Below, in pieces: positions 16,522-25,269 of a stretch of 47,068 bases of DNA. Position numbers and translations under genes: made by a program. The DNA lies in assembly GCA_029931975.1 (NCBI GenBank), contig JAOZQY010000002.1, forward strand, positions 91,799-138,866, written 5' to 3'. The first letter of the stretch is position 1. Every line of letters starts with the position of its first letter. Source of the stretch: Bacteroidales bacterium. GTDB taxonomy: Bacteria; Bacteroidota; Bacteroidia; Bacteroidales; GCA-2748055. Under the pieces are notes generated by a model. The model ran no database searches. It was not told the origin of the DNA and saw only the letters and a list, made by a program, of their open reading frames with translations.

Positions 16522-17193
16522 TCAATGAATGTCCAGGTAGTCCATCACGGCCCTGTCGCCCTTTAGCGCATGGGCGGGCAGGGGATAGCCTGCATCAAAT
16601 ACCTTTAACTGCTCAGGCTCCAGGATGGTGACAAAGTCCTCCTGATATCCATTGTCATAGGGCATGGCACCCATATTCAGTTGCAGGTGGTGGCCCAGGA
16701 AGTTGTATACAGCCGCGCGTTTGGAGGGGCCATAGTCGTGTTTCTCCAGGGGCAGGTGCACATTTTCCACCCGGTTTTCAGCATTGTAAAGAGCGTAGAC
16801 ATCCTGGATGTAAGGAAACTCTACGCGCGGCGTATTGCGGGTCCAGTCAGCTCCGTTTGAAACCAGCAACAGGGGGCGAGGTGCGCAGAGCGCTGCAATC
16901 TCCACATCGGGTCTGGAGAGCAGGTATTCCAGCACCCGTCCACTGTTGTAGGTCTGCAATACCAGGGCAATGTTCTCCACCATATAGCCATCCATTTCCC
17001 GGCGGTGATGGATAACTGCATGGAACTGTCCTTCAATTTCGGGCATTTTCTTCAGTTGCATTCCATGGATGATTCCCTGTCTTATAATGTCGGCACGGGA
17101 TTCCCACGATTCCAGGTCGTGCCAGGTTGAACGGAACTCCTTCATCATCAGGTTGGCCTCAGGTTTATATAAAGTGAAGTTAAAGACATGCAT
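16522..17193 (-). pseudogene. Acetylxylan-esterase-like alpha/beta hydrolase with two in-frame internal deletions
   Basis: The 223-residue frame carries three blocks that I know as separate parts of one esterase family. The N-terminal cap ([20 protein letters not shown] to [11 protein letters not shown]) is joined directly to [19 protein letters not shown], which in relatives lies about 100 residues later, after the oxyanion region. That block is joined directly to [20 protein letters not shown], skipping a further stretch that normally holds the GxSGGG nucleophile elbow. The final part with the acid/histidine region ([20 protein letters not shown]) is intact. Both joints keep the frame, so a protein could be made, but without catalytic serine it should be inactive. 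There is no signal peptide, so the 5' end is probably lost as well. Deletion extents are from memory of the family. Confidence 0.65.
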
Positions 17194-17254
17194 TCAAGAT
17201 AGCAAAAATGTCAACGTCTTGATCCCTGTGAGCTCATGAAGCTTTGAAGAAAAG

Positions 17255-17268
17255 TGTGTACGTACACA
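17255..17268. promoter_or_regulatory. LacI-type operator palindrome before the deaminase gene
   Basis: TGTGTACGTACACA is a perfect 14-base palindrome with the central CG typical of LacI-family operators. It lies just upstream of the likely -33 region of the deaminase gene (about 98 bases before the ATG). It matches 12 of 14 positions of the site at 19209-19222 beside the lacI-type gene. Confidence 0.65.
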
Positions 17269-17299
17269 TGTTTTACTTGGAGGGAAAAGGATTTTGTTC

Positions 17300-17307
17300 T
17301 ACTTTTG
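17300..17307 (+). promoter_or_regulatory. -7 box TACTTTTG of the deaminase promoter
   Basis: TACTTTTG fits TAnnTTTG, 58 bases before the ATG at 17366. A TTGG about 21 bases upstream could serve as the -33 element. The operator at 17255-17268 lies immediately upstream. Confidence 0.45.
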
Positions 17308-17365
17308 CAACATAGCAAGATCAAGAGATAAGTCTAAAACGCAGAATATCAAATAGTAACAGGTA

Positions 17366-18100
17366 ATGGAGATCAATGTCTTTAAAACAAAAGAACAACT
17401 GGGTTCGGTAGCTGCAGCTAAGGGGGCCGGATTTATCAGGGACGCCATAAGGAAAAAGGGCCATGCAAGTATTATTGTTGCCACCGGGGCCTCTCAGTTC
17501 GAAATGTTAGGTGCATTGATCAAAGAGGAGATTGACTGGAGCCGGGTTAGCGCGTTTCACCTGGACGAGTATGTGGGGATCCCCCTGACTCACCCGGCAT
17601 CGTTTCGGAAATACCTGAAAGAGCGTTTTGTGGATCTGGTGTCTCTTAAAGAATTTCACTACATCGACGGAGAGACTGATCCTTCTGAAGAAATTGAGCG
17701 ATTAAACACTTTGATTGCTCAGCATGATATTGATGTGGCATTCATCGGAATTGGCGAGAATGGCCACCTGGCCTTTAACGATCCACCTGCCGATCTTGAA
17801 ACAGAAGAGCCCTATTTGGAAGTTCATCTGGACCAGGCATGCCGTCAGCAACAATGTAACGAGGGGTGGTTCCCAACTCCTGGGGAGGTGCCCGAAAGGG
17901 CCATCAGCATGTCGGTGAACCATATTTTGAAATCAAATGCCATTATCTGTACCGTTCCTGGTGAGCGGAAGGCAGAGGCCATTAAAAGGACCCTGGAGAA
18001 AGGCATCCGGGCGGAAGTTCCGGCATCAGCACTAAGATCGCACGATGCGGTTTATTTGTACCTGGACCATTACTCATCGTCCATGCTTCCCAAGCTATAA
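17366..18100 (+). CDS. nagB: Glucosamine-6-phosphate deaminase family protein
   Basis: 244 residues, normal length. Converts glucosamine-6-phosphate to fructose-6-phosphate and ammonia in the cytoplasm, the last step of amino-sugar use. Visible motifs: IIVATGASQFEMLGAL phosphate loop near 36-51, 'SAFHLDEYVGIP' with the family aspartate near residue 67, and FIGIGENGHLAFNDPP near 128-143 carrying the active-site histidine and acid. The late 'ICTVPGERKAEAIKRTLE' segment also fits. The upstream LacI-type palindrome suggests control by the adjacent regulator. Convergent with that regulator; the two genes overlap by 6 bases at their 3' ends. A different phosphosugar isomerase of the same fold (6-phosphogluconolactonase-like) is less likely because of the GENGHLAFNDP motif. 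Confidence 0.85.
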   Translation: MEINVFKTKEQLGSVAAAKGAGFIRDAIRKKGHASIIVATGASQFEMLGALIKEEIDWSRVSAFHLDEYVGIPLTHPASFRKYLKERFVDLVSLKEFHYIDGETDPSEEIERLNTLIAQHDIDVAFIGIGENGHLAFNDPPADLETEEPYLEVHLDQACRQQQCNEGWFPTPGEVPERAISMSVNHILKSNAIICTVPGERKAEAIKRTLEKGIRAEVPASALRSHDAVYLYLDHYSSSMLPKL

Positions 18101-19159
18101 GGGAAGGTTCTCCCTGGTATAGATCATCAGGTTCATCATCTGTTTCTTCTGGATGGCCTCTTTGTAGGTGAGGCTCCTGATCATGGACTCCACAGCCAGG
18201 TAACCCTGCCTGCGGGCCTCCTCTTCAATCAGGAAATCGATGGTTTCATCCCTGACACAATTAATATTCCTGGGGATCAGGTCATGGCCGATTAGCAGGG
18301 GTTTGGGTTCCGGCCTGAACTTCTTCAGGCTGCCTGCAATCTTATATACCCTGGAGCCGGTCACATAGATGGCATGCGGATTTTCTTTGCCAAGCAAGGC
18401 TTCAATCTGCTCGTCCACCGCCTTCTGAGTGCCGGCATCATTCATATCAATGGTCCGGAATGAATAATTTTCTTGCAGCTGTTTATCGGCAAAGTAATTC
18501 ATAAAGCCAATCTCCCTGGCCAGCAGGGCATAGCTCTGGTTGGGTGAGCTGGCAAGATTGATGGTCCAGACCTTTTTCCTTCCGGTGATATACCTGGTCA
18601 TCTGGTGAATCAGCTTGGCTACGGTGAGTCCCGACTGAACCGGATCCTTCCCGATAAAAGAGAGGGATGGAGTTCCATGGATATCCGAATCGATGAGAAT
18701 GAAAGGTTTGTTGTTCTGGAAGAAGGAGCGCACCAAACGGACGCTCTCTTTATAGGTGGCCGGGTTCAGTATGATTCCATCGATTTCCTCTGAAATCATT
18801 TTCATTCCTTCCCTGTAATATTTTTCCGCGCTGTTGTATGTGAACCAGCGCGCCTCGATGTTGTAACCTTGTTCGTTATAGCGCTCAATGGCCTCATCAA
18901 TGCCCAGGCGGGGTAATTCCCAGTACTCACCTTTTTTGTATGAGGGCAGGAGAATGCCCAGGATAAGGGTATGCTTACTGGCCAGCACCCTGGCATTCAC
19001 ATTGGGTTTGTAGTCCAGCTCCTTTATAATCTGAAGGATTCGTTCCCTCACAGGCTCTGAGACCTTTCCGCGATTATGAATGACACGATCCACTGTTCCG
19101 ATGGAGCAGCCTGCCTTCTCGGCTATATCCTTGATCCTGATGTGTGTTCCGTTTGCCAT
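18095..19159 (-). CDS. LacI-family transcriptional regulator
   Basis: 354 residues from the ATG at 19159 (a GTG just before it is also possible). N-terminal helix-turn-helix: IRIKDIAEKAGCSIGTVDRV, followed by the hinge segment ending in YKPNVNARVLAS. The rest is a periplasmic-binding-protein-like effector domain ('LILGILLPSYKKGEYWELPR', 'DGIILNPATYKES', 'HAIYVTGSRVYKIAG', 'PLLIGHDLIPRNI'). The C-terminal part resembles the group that binds sugars or sugar phosphates. It is divergent from the TonB receptor with a LacI-type palindrome between them, and convergent with the deaminase, which has the same palindrome upstream. It most likely represses both until a glycan breakdown product is present, and probably itself. 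The effector is not predictable. Confidence 0.9.
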   Translation of the reverse strand: MANGTHIRIKDIAEKAGCSIGTVDRVIHNRGKVSEPVRERILQIIKELDYKPNVNARVLASKHTLILGILLPSYKKGEYWELPRLGIDEAIERYNEQGYNIEARWFTYNSAEKYYREGMKMISEEIDGIILNPATYKESVRLVRSFFQNNKPFILIDSDIHGTPSLSFIGKDPVQSGLTVAKLIHQMTRYITGRKKVWTINLASSPNQSYALLAREIGFMNYFADKQLQENYSFRTIDMNDAGTQKAVDEQIEALLGKENPHAIYVTGSRVYKIAGSLKKFRPEPKPLLIGHDLIPRNINCVRDETIDFLIEEEARRQGYLAVESMIRSLTYKEAIQKKQMMNLMIYTRENLPL

Positions 19160-19208
19160 CACAATTCAACTCTTCAAAAGTATGCAAAAAATCAGATTTT
19201 ACAAATAG

Positions 19209-19222
19209 TGTGTCCGCACACA
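19209..19222. promoter_or_regulatory. LacI-type operator between regulator and TonB receptor genes
   Basis: TGTGTCCGCACACA, flanked by a further G/C pair, forms a near-perfect palindrome (only the central CCGC breaks symmetry). It lies 7 bases upstream of the receptor's TTTG -33 box and about 50 bases before the regulator's start, so a bound repressor could control both directions. It shares 12 of 14 bases with the site at 17255-17268. Confidence 0.65.
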
Positions 19223-19229
19223 CGTTTCT

Positions 19230-19260
19230 TTTGCCCGATGTGAAAAATATCATATATTTG
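19230..19260 (+). promoter_or_regulatory. Bacteroidota promoter of the TonB receptor gene
   Basis: TTTG (19230-19233), a 19-base spacer, then TATATTTG (19253-19260): both elements match the TTTG/TAnnTTTG consensus at ideal spacing. The ATG follows 46 bases later. Confidence 0.65.
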
Positions 19261-19306
19261 TCCCTGTTGAGTTTCTATATCAAGCATTTTTTGTAATTTA
19301 TTTTAT

Positions 19307-22234
19307 ATGTCCAGAGTAAGAGTCAGAGCTGTTGTAGCTAAAGTGTTGTTGGTCCTGCTGATGTTTTGTATCCCGGCAGAACTTGCTGCACAAACGAGGG
19401 GAAGTTTGAAAGGACACCTGACGGACGCACAGAGCGGGGAACCCCTGATGTTTGCCAACGTGGCATTAAAAGGAACCACCACGGGTACAGTGACTGATAC
19501 CGAAGGAAACTATCAGATGAATAACATCAAACCGGGAACCTACACCCTTATATTTAGCTATATCTCATATGCCACAATTGAGCAGGAATTTACTATAGGG
19601 GCAGGAGAAACTAAGGTGATTGATGGCATCCTGTTGGTGGAGTCGATCATGGGTGAGGAGGCAGTGGTGACTGCCATGATGCGTGGACAAACTGCAGCCA
19701 TATCTCAGCAGGTGAACTCCAATACCATTGTGAATGTGGTTTCCAAGGAAAAGATTATGGAGTTGCCCGATCAGAATGCCGCAGAGACTGTGGCCCGGCT
19801 TCCGGGAGTTTCCCTGGTGCGTGATGGGGGTGAAGGAACCAAAGTGACCCTGCGGGGGATGGCGCCACGCTTCAATTCCATTACAATCGACGGGGAAAGG
19901 ATTCCTTCCACCTCGGACCAGGACCGCTCGGTGGATCTGAGTATGTTCTCCACCGATGCCCTGGCGGGGATCGAATTTTATAAGGCCCTGCTTCCCGATA
20001 TGGATGGGGATGCCATCGGGGGACAAATTAATTTTACCTCCCGGACCGCTTCAGGTGGGTTCCATGGCAATGCCAGGGCCCAGACCGGATACAATATGCT
20101 ATCCAAAAACTTTGGTCAGTACAAAGGAAGCGTCTTCTTTGAAAACAGGTTCTTTGACAATAAGCTGGGCATCATTGTGGGCGGTGGAATGCAGCGGGCC
20201 GACCGGAGTGCAGAAGGGTACACCGGGGGCTTTGCAACAGAATCGGGCAAGGACGCTGATGGCAATACCATCTTTACTGTAAGTAAATTTAATCTGACCG
20301 ATAAACAGGAGACACGTTACCGCTACAATGCCAATACTACGATCGACCTGAGATTGAAAAACGGATCGATCATGTTCAGCAGTAACTTCGGACAGACCAA
20401 CCGGGAAGAGATTCGGCGCAGGCGCCGTTACCGGGTCGATGCCTCATACCAGGAGCATGATTTCAGGGAACGGCACTCCGATAACCTGGTGGTCTCTAAC
20501 CGTCTCAGCGGAAAACACCTGCTCTTTGAGCGGCTGGAGGTGGACTGGGCGGGATCTTATTCCCTTTCAAAGAACAAGAAGCCCTTTGTCAGCACCATGC
20601 GTTTCAGGGAACTGGGAGCCTTCAACCTGAGTCCCGAGTTTACCTATCAGGATATTGTGAGTTCAGCAAAAAATAATCTGGATGCCACCTGGCTGAAGGA
20701 CGCCTATTTTGACACTTACGATGTAAAGGATGATAACTATGCCGTTCAACTCAATACAAAGCTTCCTTTTACAGCAGGGAACTGGATGAAGGGATATGTG
20801 AAAGCGGGCGGGAAATACCGTCATAATTACAGGGTTAATGATATCAACAGGATCTGGACACAGCATTTCGTGGGGCAGGAAATCCTTGCCGATGGAAGGG
20901 AAAATCCTGACTGGGATATTGATTATTCGAATAATTACATCCTGATGAGTAGTTTCCAGGACGATTATTATGCAGATAATTTTGGAAGATTCTTTGATCA
21001 GACCTATTATATGGGACCAGGTCAGGAACAGGTAAACGGTCCCCTTATCAGTGCAGGAAGGGTGGAAACTTTCCGGAACGACTATGCAGATTACTATGTG
21101 GTGGATGCCACTAAGGACCTGAGCGATTATGAGGCCGGAGAGGATATTACTGCAGGATACGGAATGACCGGTTTAACGCTGTTCGACAGGCTTGATATTA
21201 TTGCCGGTGTCCGCTACGAGAGAACACAGAACTCCTACAAGAGTATTTTTGGATCCCCCAAAGTGGATGAAGACGGAAATGTTCAGAATGTGACTGGTCT
21301 GGTCGACACTGTGGGAAACCGTGTTACCGAACACTGGCTGCCTATGGTACACCTGAAGGTGGACATGACAGAATGGGCCAATCTGCGCCTGGCTGTGACA
21401 AAAACACTGAGCCGACCCAATTTTTTCAGTCTGGTTCCCTGGGAACTTATCAATTGGGGTGAAGGATTTGCAGAGCGCGGGGAGCCAAACCTTCAGAGCA
21501 TGAGTGCCTGGAATTACGATGCCATTCTCTCCATGTACGGGAAATTCGGACTCTTCACGCTGGGTGGTTTTTACAAGGAGGTGGAGAACATCGATTACAC
21601 CCTGACTTCCAGAATATTTGATCCGGCCGATCCCATCTACGGGCTGAATCTGACCAGGCCTGTCAATGGGGAGGGAGTCTCTACCATAATTGGCTTTGAG
21701 ATCGATTTGCAGTCCAACTTACGGTTTTTACCCTCACCATTTAATGGCATTGTGGTATCGGCCAATTACACCCACCTGCAATCGGAAACCCTTTTTCCCA
21801 TTTCGATTGTTGAGGAGATGGATGAATTCCCCTTTACTTCTACTGTGATCGATACTGTACGGACTGGGAGTATGCCGGGACAGGTGGACAATCTCATCAA
21901 CCTTTCTCTTGGGTATGAACGGGGTGGTTTTAGTGCCCGTCTCTCTATGATATACCAGGGAGTGAGTCTTTTTGTGGATGAAGAGGCCGAAATGGGCCAC
22001 CTGGCCCCCAGTGTGGGAATCACCGCTGAGAAAGATAATTTTGTGGCTGCAACAACCCGCTGGGACCTGGTAGTAAAGCAGAAAATCAAGGATCACTTCC
22101 AGATCTTTCTGTATGTGAACAATATAAGCAATGTGAAAGAGAATACTTTCCTTGCCGGATCGGTCCAGAACCTGGTGACCAGCAGTTTTGTGTACGGGAC
22201 AAGGGTGGACCTTGGTTTGACTTACAAATTTTGA
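19307..22234 (+). CDS. TonB-dependent outer-membrane receptor (TonB-Xanth-Caul type)
   Basis: 975 residues. Signal peptide up to about 28 (ends PAELAAQ), then a carboxypeptidase-regulatory-like domain (GSLKGHLTDAQSGEPLMFAN to YTLIFSYISYATIEQEF, about 32-95). The plug domain follows with AAETVARLPGVSLVRDGGEG and the characteristic 'RFNSITIDGERIPSTS.DRSVDLSMFS' and 'IEFYKALLPDMDGDAIGGQIN' blocks of the TonB-Xanth-Caul receptor subfamily rather than the SusC type. The rest is a 22-strand barrel ending in the aromatic terminus DLGLTYKF. It imports an oligosaccharide or similar ligand using TonB energy. No SusD-like gene follows; instead a T9SS beta-helix protein does. LacI-type control is indicated by the upstream operator. 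Confidence 0.9.
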   Translation: MSRVRVRAVVAKVLLVLLMFCIPAELAAQTRGSLKGHLTDAQSGEPLMFANVALKGTTTGTVTDTEGNYQMNNIKPGTYTLIFSYISYATIEQEFTIGAGETKVIDGILLVESIMGEEAVVTAMMRGQTAAISQQVNSNTIVNVVSKEKIMELPDQNAAETVARLPGVSLVRDGGEGTKVTLRGMAPRFNSITIDGERIPSTSDQDRSVDLSMFSTDALAGIEFYKALLPDMDGDAIGGQINFTSRTASGGFHGNARAQTGYNMLSKNFGQYKGSVFFENRFFDNKLGIIVGGGMQRADRSAEGYTGGFATESGKDADGNTIFTVSKFNLTDKQETRYRYNANTTIDLRLKNGSIMFSSNFGQTNREEIRRRRRYRVDASYQEHDFRERHSDNLVVSNRLSGKHLLFERLEVDWAGSYSLSKNKKPFVSTMRFRELGAFNLSPEFTYQDIVSSAKNNLDATWLKDAYFDTYDVKDDNYAVQLNTKLPFTAGNWMKGYVKAGGKYRHNYRVNDINRIWTQHFVGQEILADGRENPDWDIDYSNNYILMSSFQDDYYADNFGRFFDQTYYMGPGQEQVNGPLISAGRVETFRNDYADYYVVDATKDLSDYEAGEDITAGYGMTGLTLFDRLDIIAGVRYERTQNSYKSIFGSPKVDEDGNVQNVTGLVDTVGNRVTEHWLPMVHLKVDMTEWANLRLAVTKTLSRPNFFSLVPWELINWGEGFAERGEPNLQSMSAWNYDAILSMYGKFGLFTLGGFYKEVENIDYTLTSRIFDPADPIYGLNLTRPVNGEGVSTIIGFEIDLQSNLRFLPSPFNGIVVSANYTHLQSETLFPISIVEEMDEFPFTSTVIDTVRTGSMPGQVDNLINLSLGYERGGFSARLSMIYQGVSLFVDEEAEMGHLAPSVGITAEKDNFVAATTRWDLVVKQKIKDHFQIFLYVNNISNVKENTFLAGSVQNLVTSSFVYGTRVDLGLTYKF

Positions 22235-22285
22235 AATGATAATAACTACTACTAACTTTATTTTTAACCAAAAACACAATTTATT

Positions 22286-23809
22286 ATGAAGAAAATCTAC
22301 AATGCATTTGGATTTATCTTTCTGTTGTTGGCTTTTATGGCCATGAATCTCAACGGACAGACTCGTTATGTGGACGTCCTCCCAGGTCTCGGCACACTGA
22401 CCGACACCATCAAGGGTGATACCACCGCTCTGGGAGAGCGGATCGATCCTGAAAATACCATTTACCGCCTTCAGCGTGGCGACCAGGCCTATTACGGACT
22501 TTACGGTTCAATTTCAAACAAGGGCTATCCCCTTACCATTGTGGCTGCGGATGGCGATGGTGCCAGGCCCTTCCTTCAGCCCAGGGTGGAGGATGGTGAA
22601 TCCTCAAGGGCCTTCCGTCCAAAAGGGGATATTACCCTGAAAGGACTTCATGTGACCAATCTGGATAACCTGGGTGGACTGAACGACCGGATACTCCGCT
22701 GTGATGATGATGGTATTCGTGTTACACTGGACGAATGCTGGTTCGATCAAACCAGCCAGTCATTCATCCGTGTGGATGATCCTGATATGAGCTTTTTCAT
22801 CACCAACTGCGTGGTGAGTAACATTGGAGAGCCTGTAAGTCCTGACAATGGCCGGGGGATTGACGACCGTGGCAATGACATTGATACTATTGTGATCGAG
22901 AATTGCACCTTCTTTAACCTGACCAGCCGGGTGATCAGGGATGATGGCGGTATCATTAAGTATGCCAAGTTTAACAACAATACCATGGTCAACGTGGCCC
23001 AGATGGGTATTACTTTTGGTCCCATCGACTCCCTGATTGTGACCAATAACATTTCCATGAATGCCGGTTTCCTGCCAAAGGATGATGACAATACCGAATG
23101 GTATGTCTTTGGTGCTGACTCCATTGATGGTGTTGCACCTTACGTGCTTTTCACCAACAACAGCGCCTACCTGGATACCAGCATGATTGTTAATTATCTG
23201 AACGATACCCTCACCGTTACACCAATCTTTAATCCCACTCTGGCAGCGGCAGTTGCTGCAGCAGGTAACGAGGATGACAATGAAAACTGGATTTTCAAGT
23301 TTATAGACGGTCCCCCCTTCAATGATTCAATTCTTATGTATGAATACGATCCCGCCTATGCACTTGGTACCGCTCCGGGATGGGTGGTTCCAGAACTTCC
23401 TGCCGATGGGAACGGACTCTATCATACCGATGTTTATTACGACTTTGGATGGGCCCATACACTGGCTCTGACCGGTGCTACAGATGGAGGTCAGCTGGGC
23501 GACCGTAACTGGACCGCTTCCAGTACTGTTGGTGTGAAGCCTTTCCTGAAAGAAGGAGTTGAGCTATCCGTATATCCCATGCCAGTTCAGAACCAGGTCA
23601 CCATCAGCTTCGAGCTGAAGGCCGCTGCCCAGGTTCAGATGGAGGTGTACAGCCTCACCGGACAGCGTGTTGCTCAGGTGATCAATACACAGTATCCTGC
23701 TGGCGTTCACCAGTACAGCTGGAATGCAGAGATGCTTGAGACTGGAATGTATTTGCTTCGCATGAAAGCCGGAACAAATGCTTCTACTGTTAAAATGATT
23801 GTACAATAA
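22286..23809 (+). CDS. Secreted parallel beta-helix protein with T9SS sorting domain
   Basis: 507 residues. Signal peptide MKKIYNAFGFIFLLLAFMAM to about NLNGQ, then repeated rungs typical of a right-handed parallel beta-helix ('ITLKGLHVTNLDNLGG', 'IRVTLDECWFDQTS', 'FFITNCVVSNIGE', 'IVIENCTFFNL', 'AKFNNNTMVNV', 'LIVTNNISMNAG'). The last 75 residues form a type IX secretion C-terminal domain: 'VELSVYPMPVQNQVTISFEL', 'VQMEVYSLTGQRV', 'AGVHQYSWNAEMLETGMYLL'. So it is exported to the surface and processed there. The helix resembles DUF4957/DUF5123-type pectin-associated proteins; whether it cuts or only binds pectin is unknown. It starts 51 bases after the receptor and ends at a strong terminator, so the two form one unit. 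Confidence 0.8.
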   Translation: MKKIYNAFGFIFLLLAFMAMNLNGQTRYVDVLPGLGTLTDTIKGDTTALGERIDPENTIYRLQRGDQAYYGLYGSISNKGYPLTIVAADGDGARPFLQPRVEDGESSRAFRPKGDITLKGLHVTNLDNLGGLNDRILRCDDDGIRVTLDECWFDQTSQSFIRVDDPDMSFFITNCVVSNIGEPVSPDNGRGIDDRGNDIDTIVIENCTFFNLTSRVIRDDGGIIKYAKFNNNTMVNVAQMGITFGPIDSLIVTNNISMNAGFLPKDDDNTEWYVFGADSIDGVAPYVLFTNNSAYLDTSMIVNYLNDTLTVTPIFNPTLAAAVAAAGNEDDNENWIFKFIDGPPFNDSILMYEYDPAYALGTAPGWVVPELPADGNGLYHTDVYYDFGWAHTLALTGATDGGQLGDRNWTASSTVGVKPFLKEGVELSVYPMPVQNQVTISFELKAAAQVQMEVYSLTGQRVAQVINTQYPAGVHQYSWNAEMLETGMYLLRMKAGTNASTVKMIVQ

Positions 23810-23825
23810 GGGTTATGTAAATAAG

Positions 23826-23864
23826 AAAAGACCGCTCCGGAATTTTTCCTGGGCGGTCTTTTTT
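23826..23864 (+). terminator. Strong rho-independent terminator
   Basis: Ten-base perfect stem AAAAGACCGC / GCGGTCTTTT around a partly paired loop, followed by further T. Ends the receptor/beta-helix unit. Confidence 0.85.
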
Positions 23865-23897
23865 AATGAAATCCCCAACTAGAAACATCGTGTATTT

Positions 23898-25265
23898 ATG
23901 ATCCGTCTTTCTATTGTATGGCTTACAGGACTAATATTGCTATTACAGGCAGGCTGCAAAAGTTCCATCAGTGAATCAACAGCTGACCCATGGGTCAGGG
24001 CGGATGAAATCCTAAAGCAAATCCAGGAGCCTGTGATCCCACAGGCGCAATTTAAGCTCTCAGATTATGGTGGAGCGGGTGATGGCATAGCCGATAATAA
24101 AGCGGCCTTTGATAGTGTCATTGAAGCCTGTGAAGCGGCAGGCGGAGGAAGCATCATTGTGGAAGCGGGCCACTACCTGGTGAAGGGACCCATTCATCTG
24201 AAGAGTTCTATGAACCTCCACCTGGAGGAAGGGGCAAAGCTGCTCTTTGGCAATGATCCGGAGGATTACCTTCCGGTGGTACTTACCAGCTGGGAAGGGA
24301 CCCGCTGTTATAACTTCTCGCCCTTTATATATGCCTTTCGGGCTAGAGATGTGGCCATCACCGGCAAAGGGGAAATTGATGGAAACGCTTCGGAGAGCTG
24401 GAATAGCTGGAAGCAACTTCAGGATCCTGATAAGAAGCTGATTCGAAAGATGAATAATCAGGAGGTCCCGCTGGAAGCACGGATCTTTGGGGATGGTCAC
24501 TACCTGCGCCCACAACTGGTGCAGTTCTACGAATGTGAGCATATTCTGGTGGAGGATGTGAAGGTTACAGACTCGCCTTTCTGGTGCCTGCACTTTGTTT
24601 ATTCAAAAGATATTACGGTTCGGGGACTCACTTACGAGGCCTTTAACTTCAACAATGATGGCATCGACCCCGAATCCAGTTCCAACATACTGATTGAGGG
24701 AGTCACCTTCAACAATGCCGACGACAACATTGCCATCAAGGCAGGACGCGACCTGGAGGCCCGCACCCTGGGTATTCCCTCCAGAAATATCGTGATACGC
24801 GATTGTAAATTTAAGGGCTACAATGCCATCGCCGTGGGCAGCGAAATGTCAGGAGGCGTGCATGAAGTGTTTGTTGAAAATTGTTCGTATGCAGGAAAGG
24901 TGATCTATGGCATCTACCTGAAGGGGAACCGGGACCGGGGCGGTATGGTTCATGATATTTACGCCAGGAATATTCTCTTTGATACTACCCGGGCGACAAT
25001 AATTATCGATTCCAACTACAAAAACCAGGGGAGCTGTTGTCCCCCTTTATTTAAGAACATATTCATCGAAAATATCACCGCTACCCATGCCACCGATTAT
25101 GGCATCTTTTTAAAGGGATCACCACAAAAACATCTCGACTCCATCTTTATCAGCGATGTGGAAATCGGATCGGCAACTGTAGCGATCGACACAAGTTATA
25201 CAGACTACCTGGAAATGAAGAATGTGAGGATTGGTACTGAGTTATATGATCAGATAAAAAAGTAA
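23898..25265 (+). CDS. GH28 family polygalacturonase-like lipoprotein
   Basis: 455 residues with a lipoprotein signal (ILLLLQAGC, cysteine 20). The GH28 beta-helix begins with FKLSDYGGAGDGIADNKAAF. Catalytic-site blocks: FNNDGIDPESSSNILIEG with the N-x-D aspartate at 254, NADDNIAIKAG with the DD pair at 275-276, and AVGSEMSGGV near 309-318 in the place of the usual GHG histidine segment. The canonical histidine is replaced by a GSE motif, as in the exo-acting rhamnogalacturonan/glucurono subgroups of GH28. Probably hydrolyses galacturonate-type linkages at the cell surface or periplasm. First gene of an apparent operon: the Nramp-like gene starts 4 bases after its stop. Confidence 0.88.
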   Translation: MIRLSIVWLTGLILLLQAGCKSSISESTADPWVRADEILKQIQEPVIPQAQFKLSDYGGAGDGIADNKAAFDSVIEACEAAGGGSIIVEAGHYLVKGPIHLKSSMNLHLEEGAKLLFGNDPEDYLPVVLTSWEGTRCYNFSPFIYAFRARDVAITGKGEIDGNASESWNSWKQLQDPDKKLIRKMNNQEVPLEARIFGDGHYLRPQLVQFYECEHILVEDVKVTDSPFWCLHFVYSKDITVRGLTYEAFNFNNDGIDPESSSNILIEGVTFNNADDNIAIKAGRDLEARTLGIPSRNIVIRDCKFKGYNAIAVGSEMSGGVHEVFVENCSYAGKVIYGIYLKGNRDRGGMVHDIYARNILFDTTRATIIIDSNYKNQGSCCPPLFKNIFIENITATHATDYGIFLKGSPQKHLDSIFISDVEIGSATVAIDTSYTDYLEMKNVRIGTELYDQIKK

Positions 25266-25269
25266 TTGA

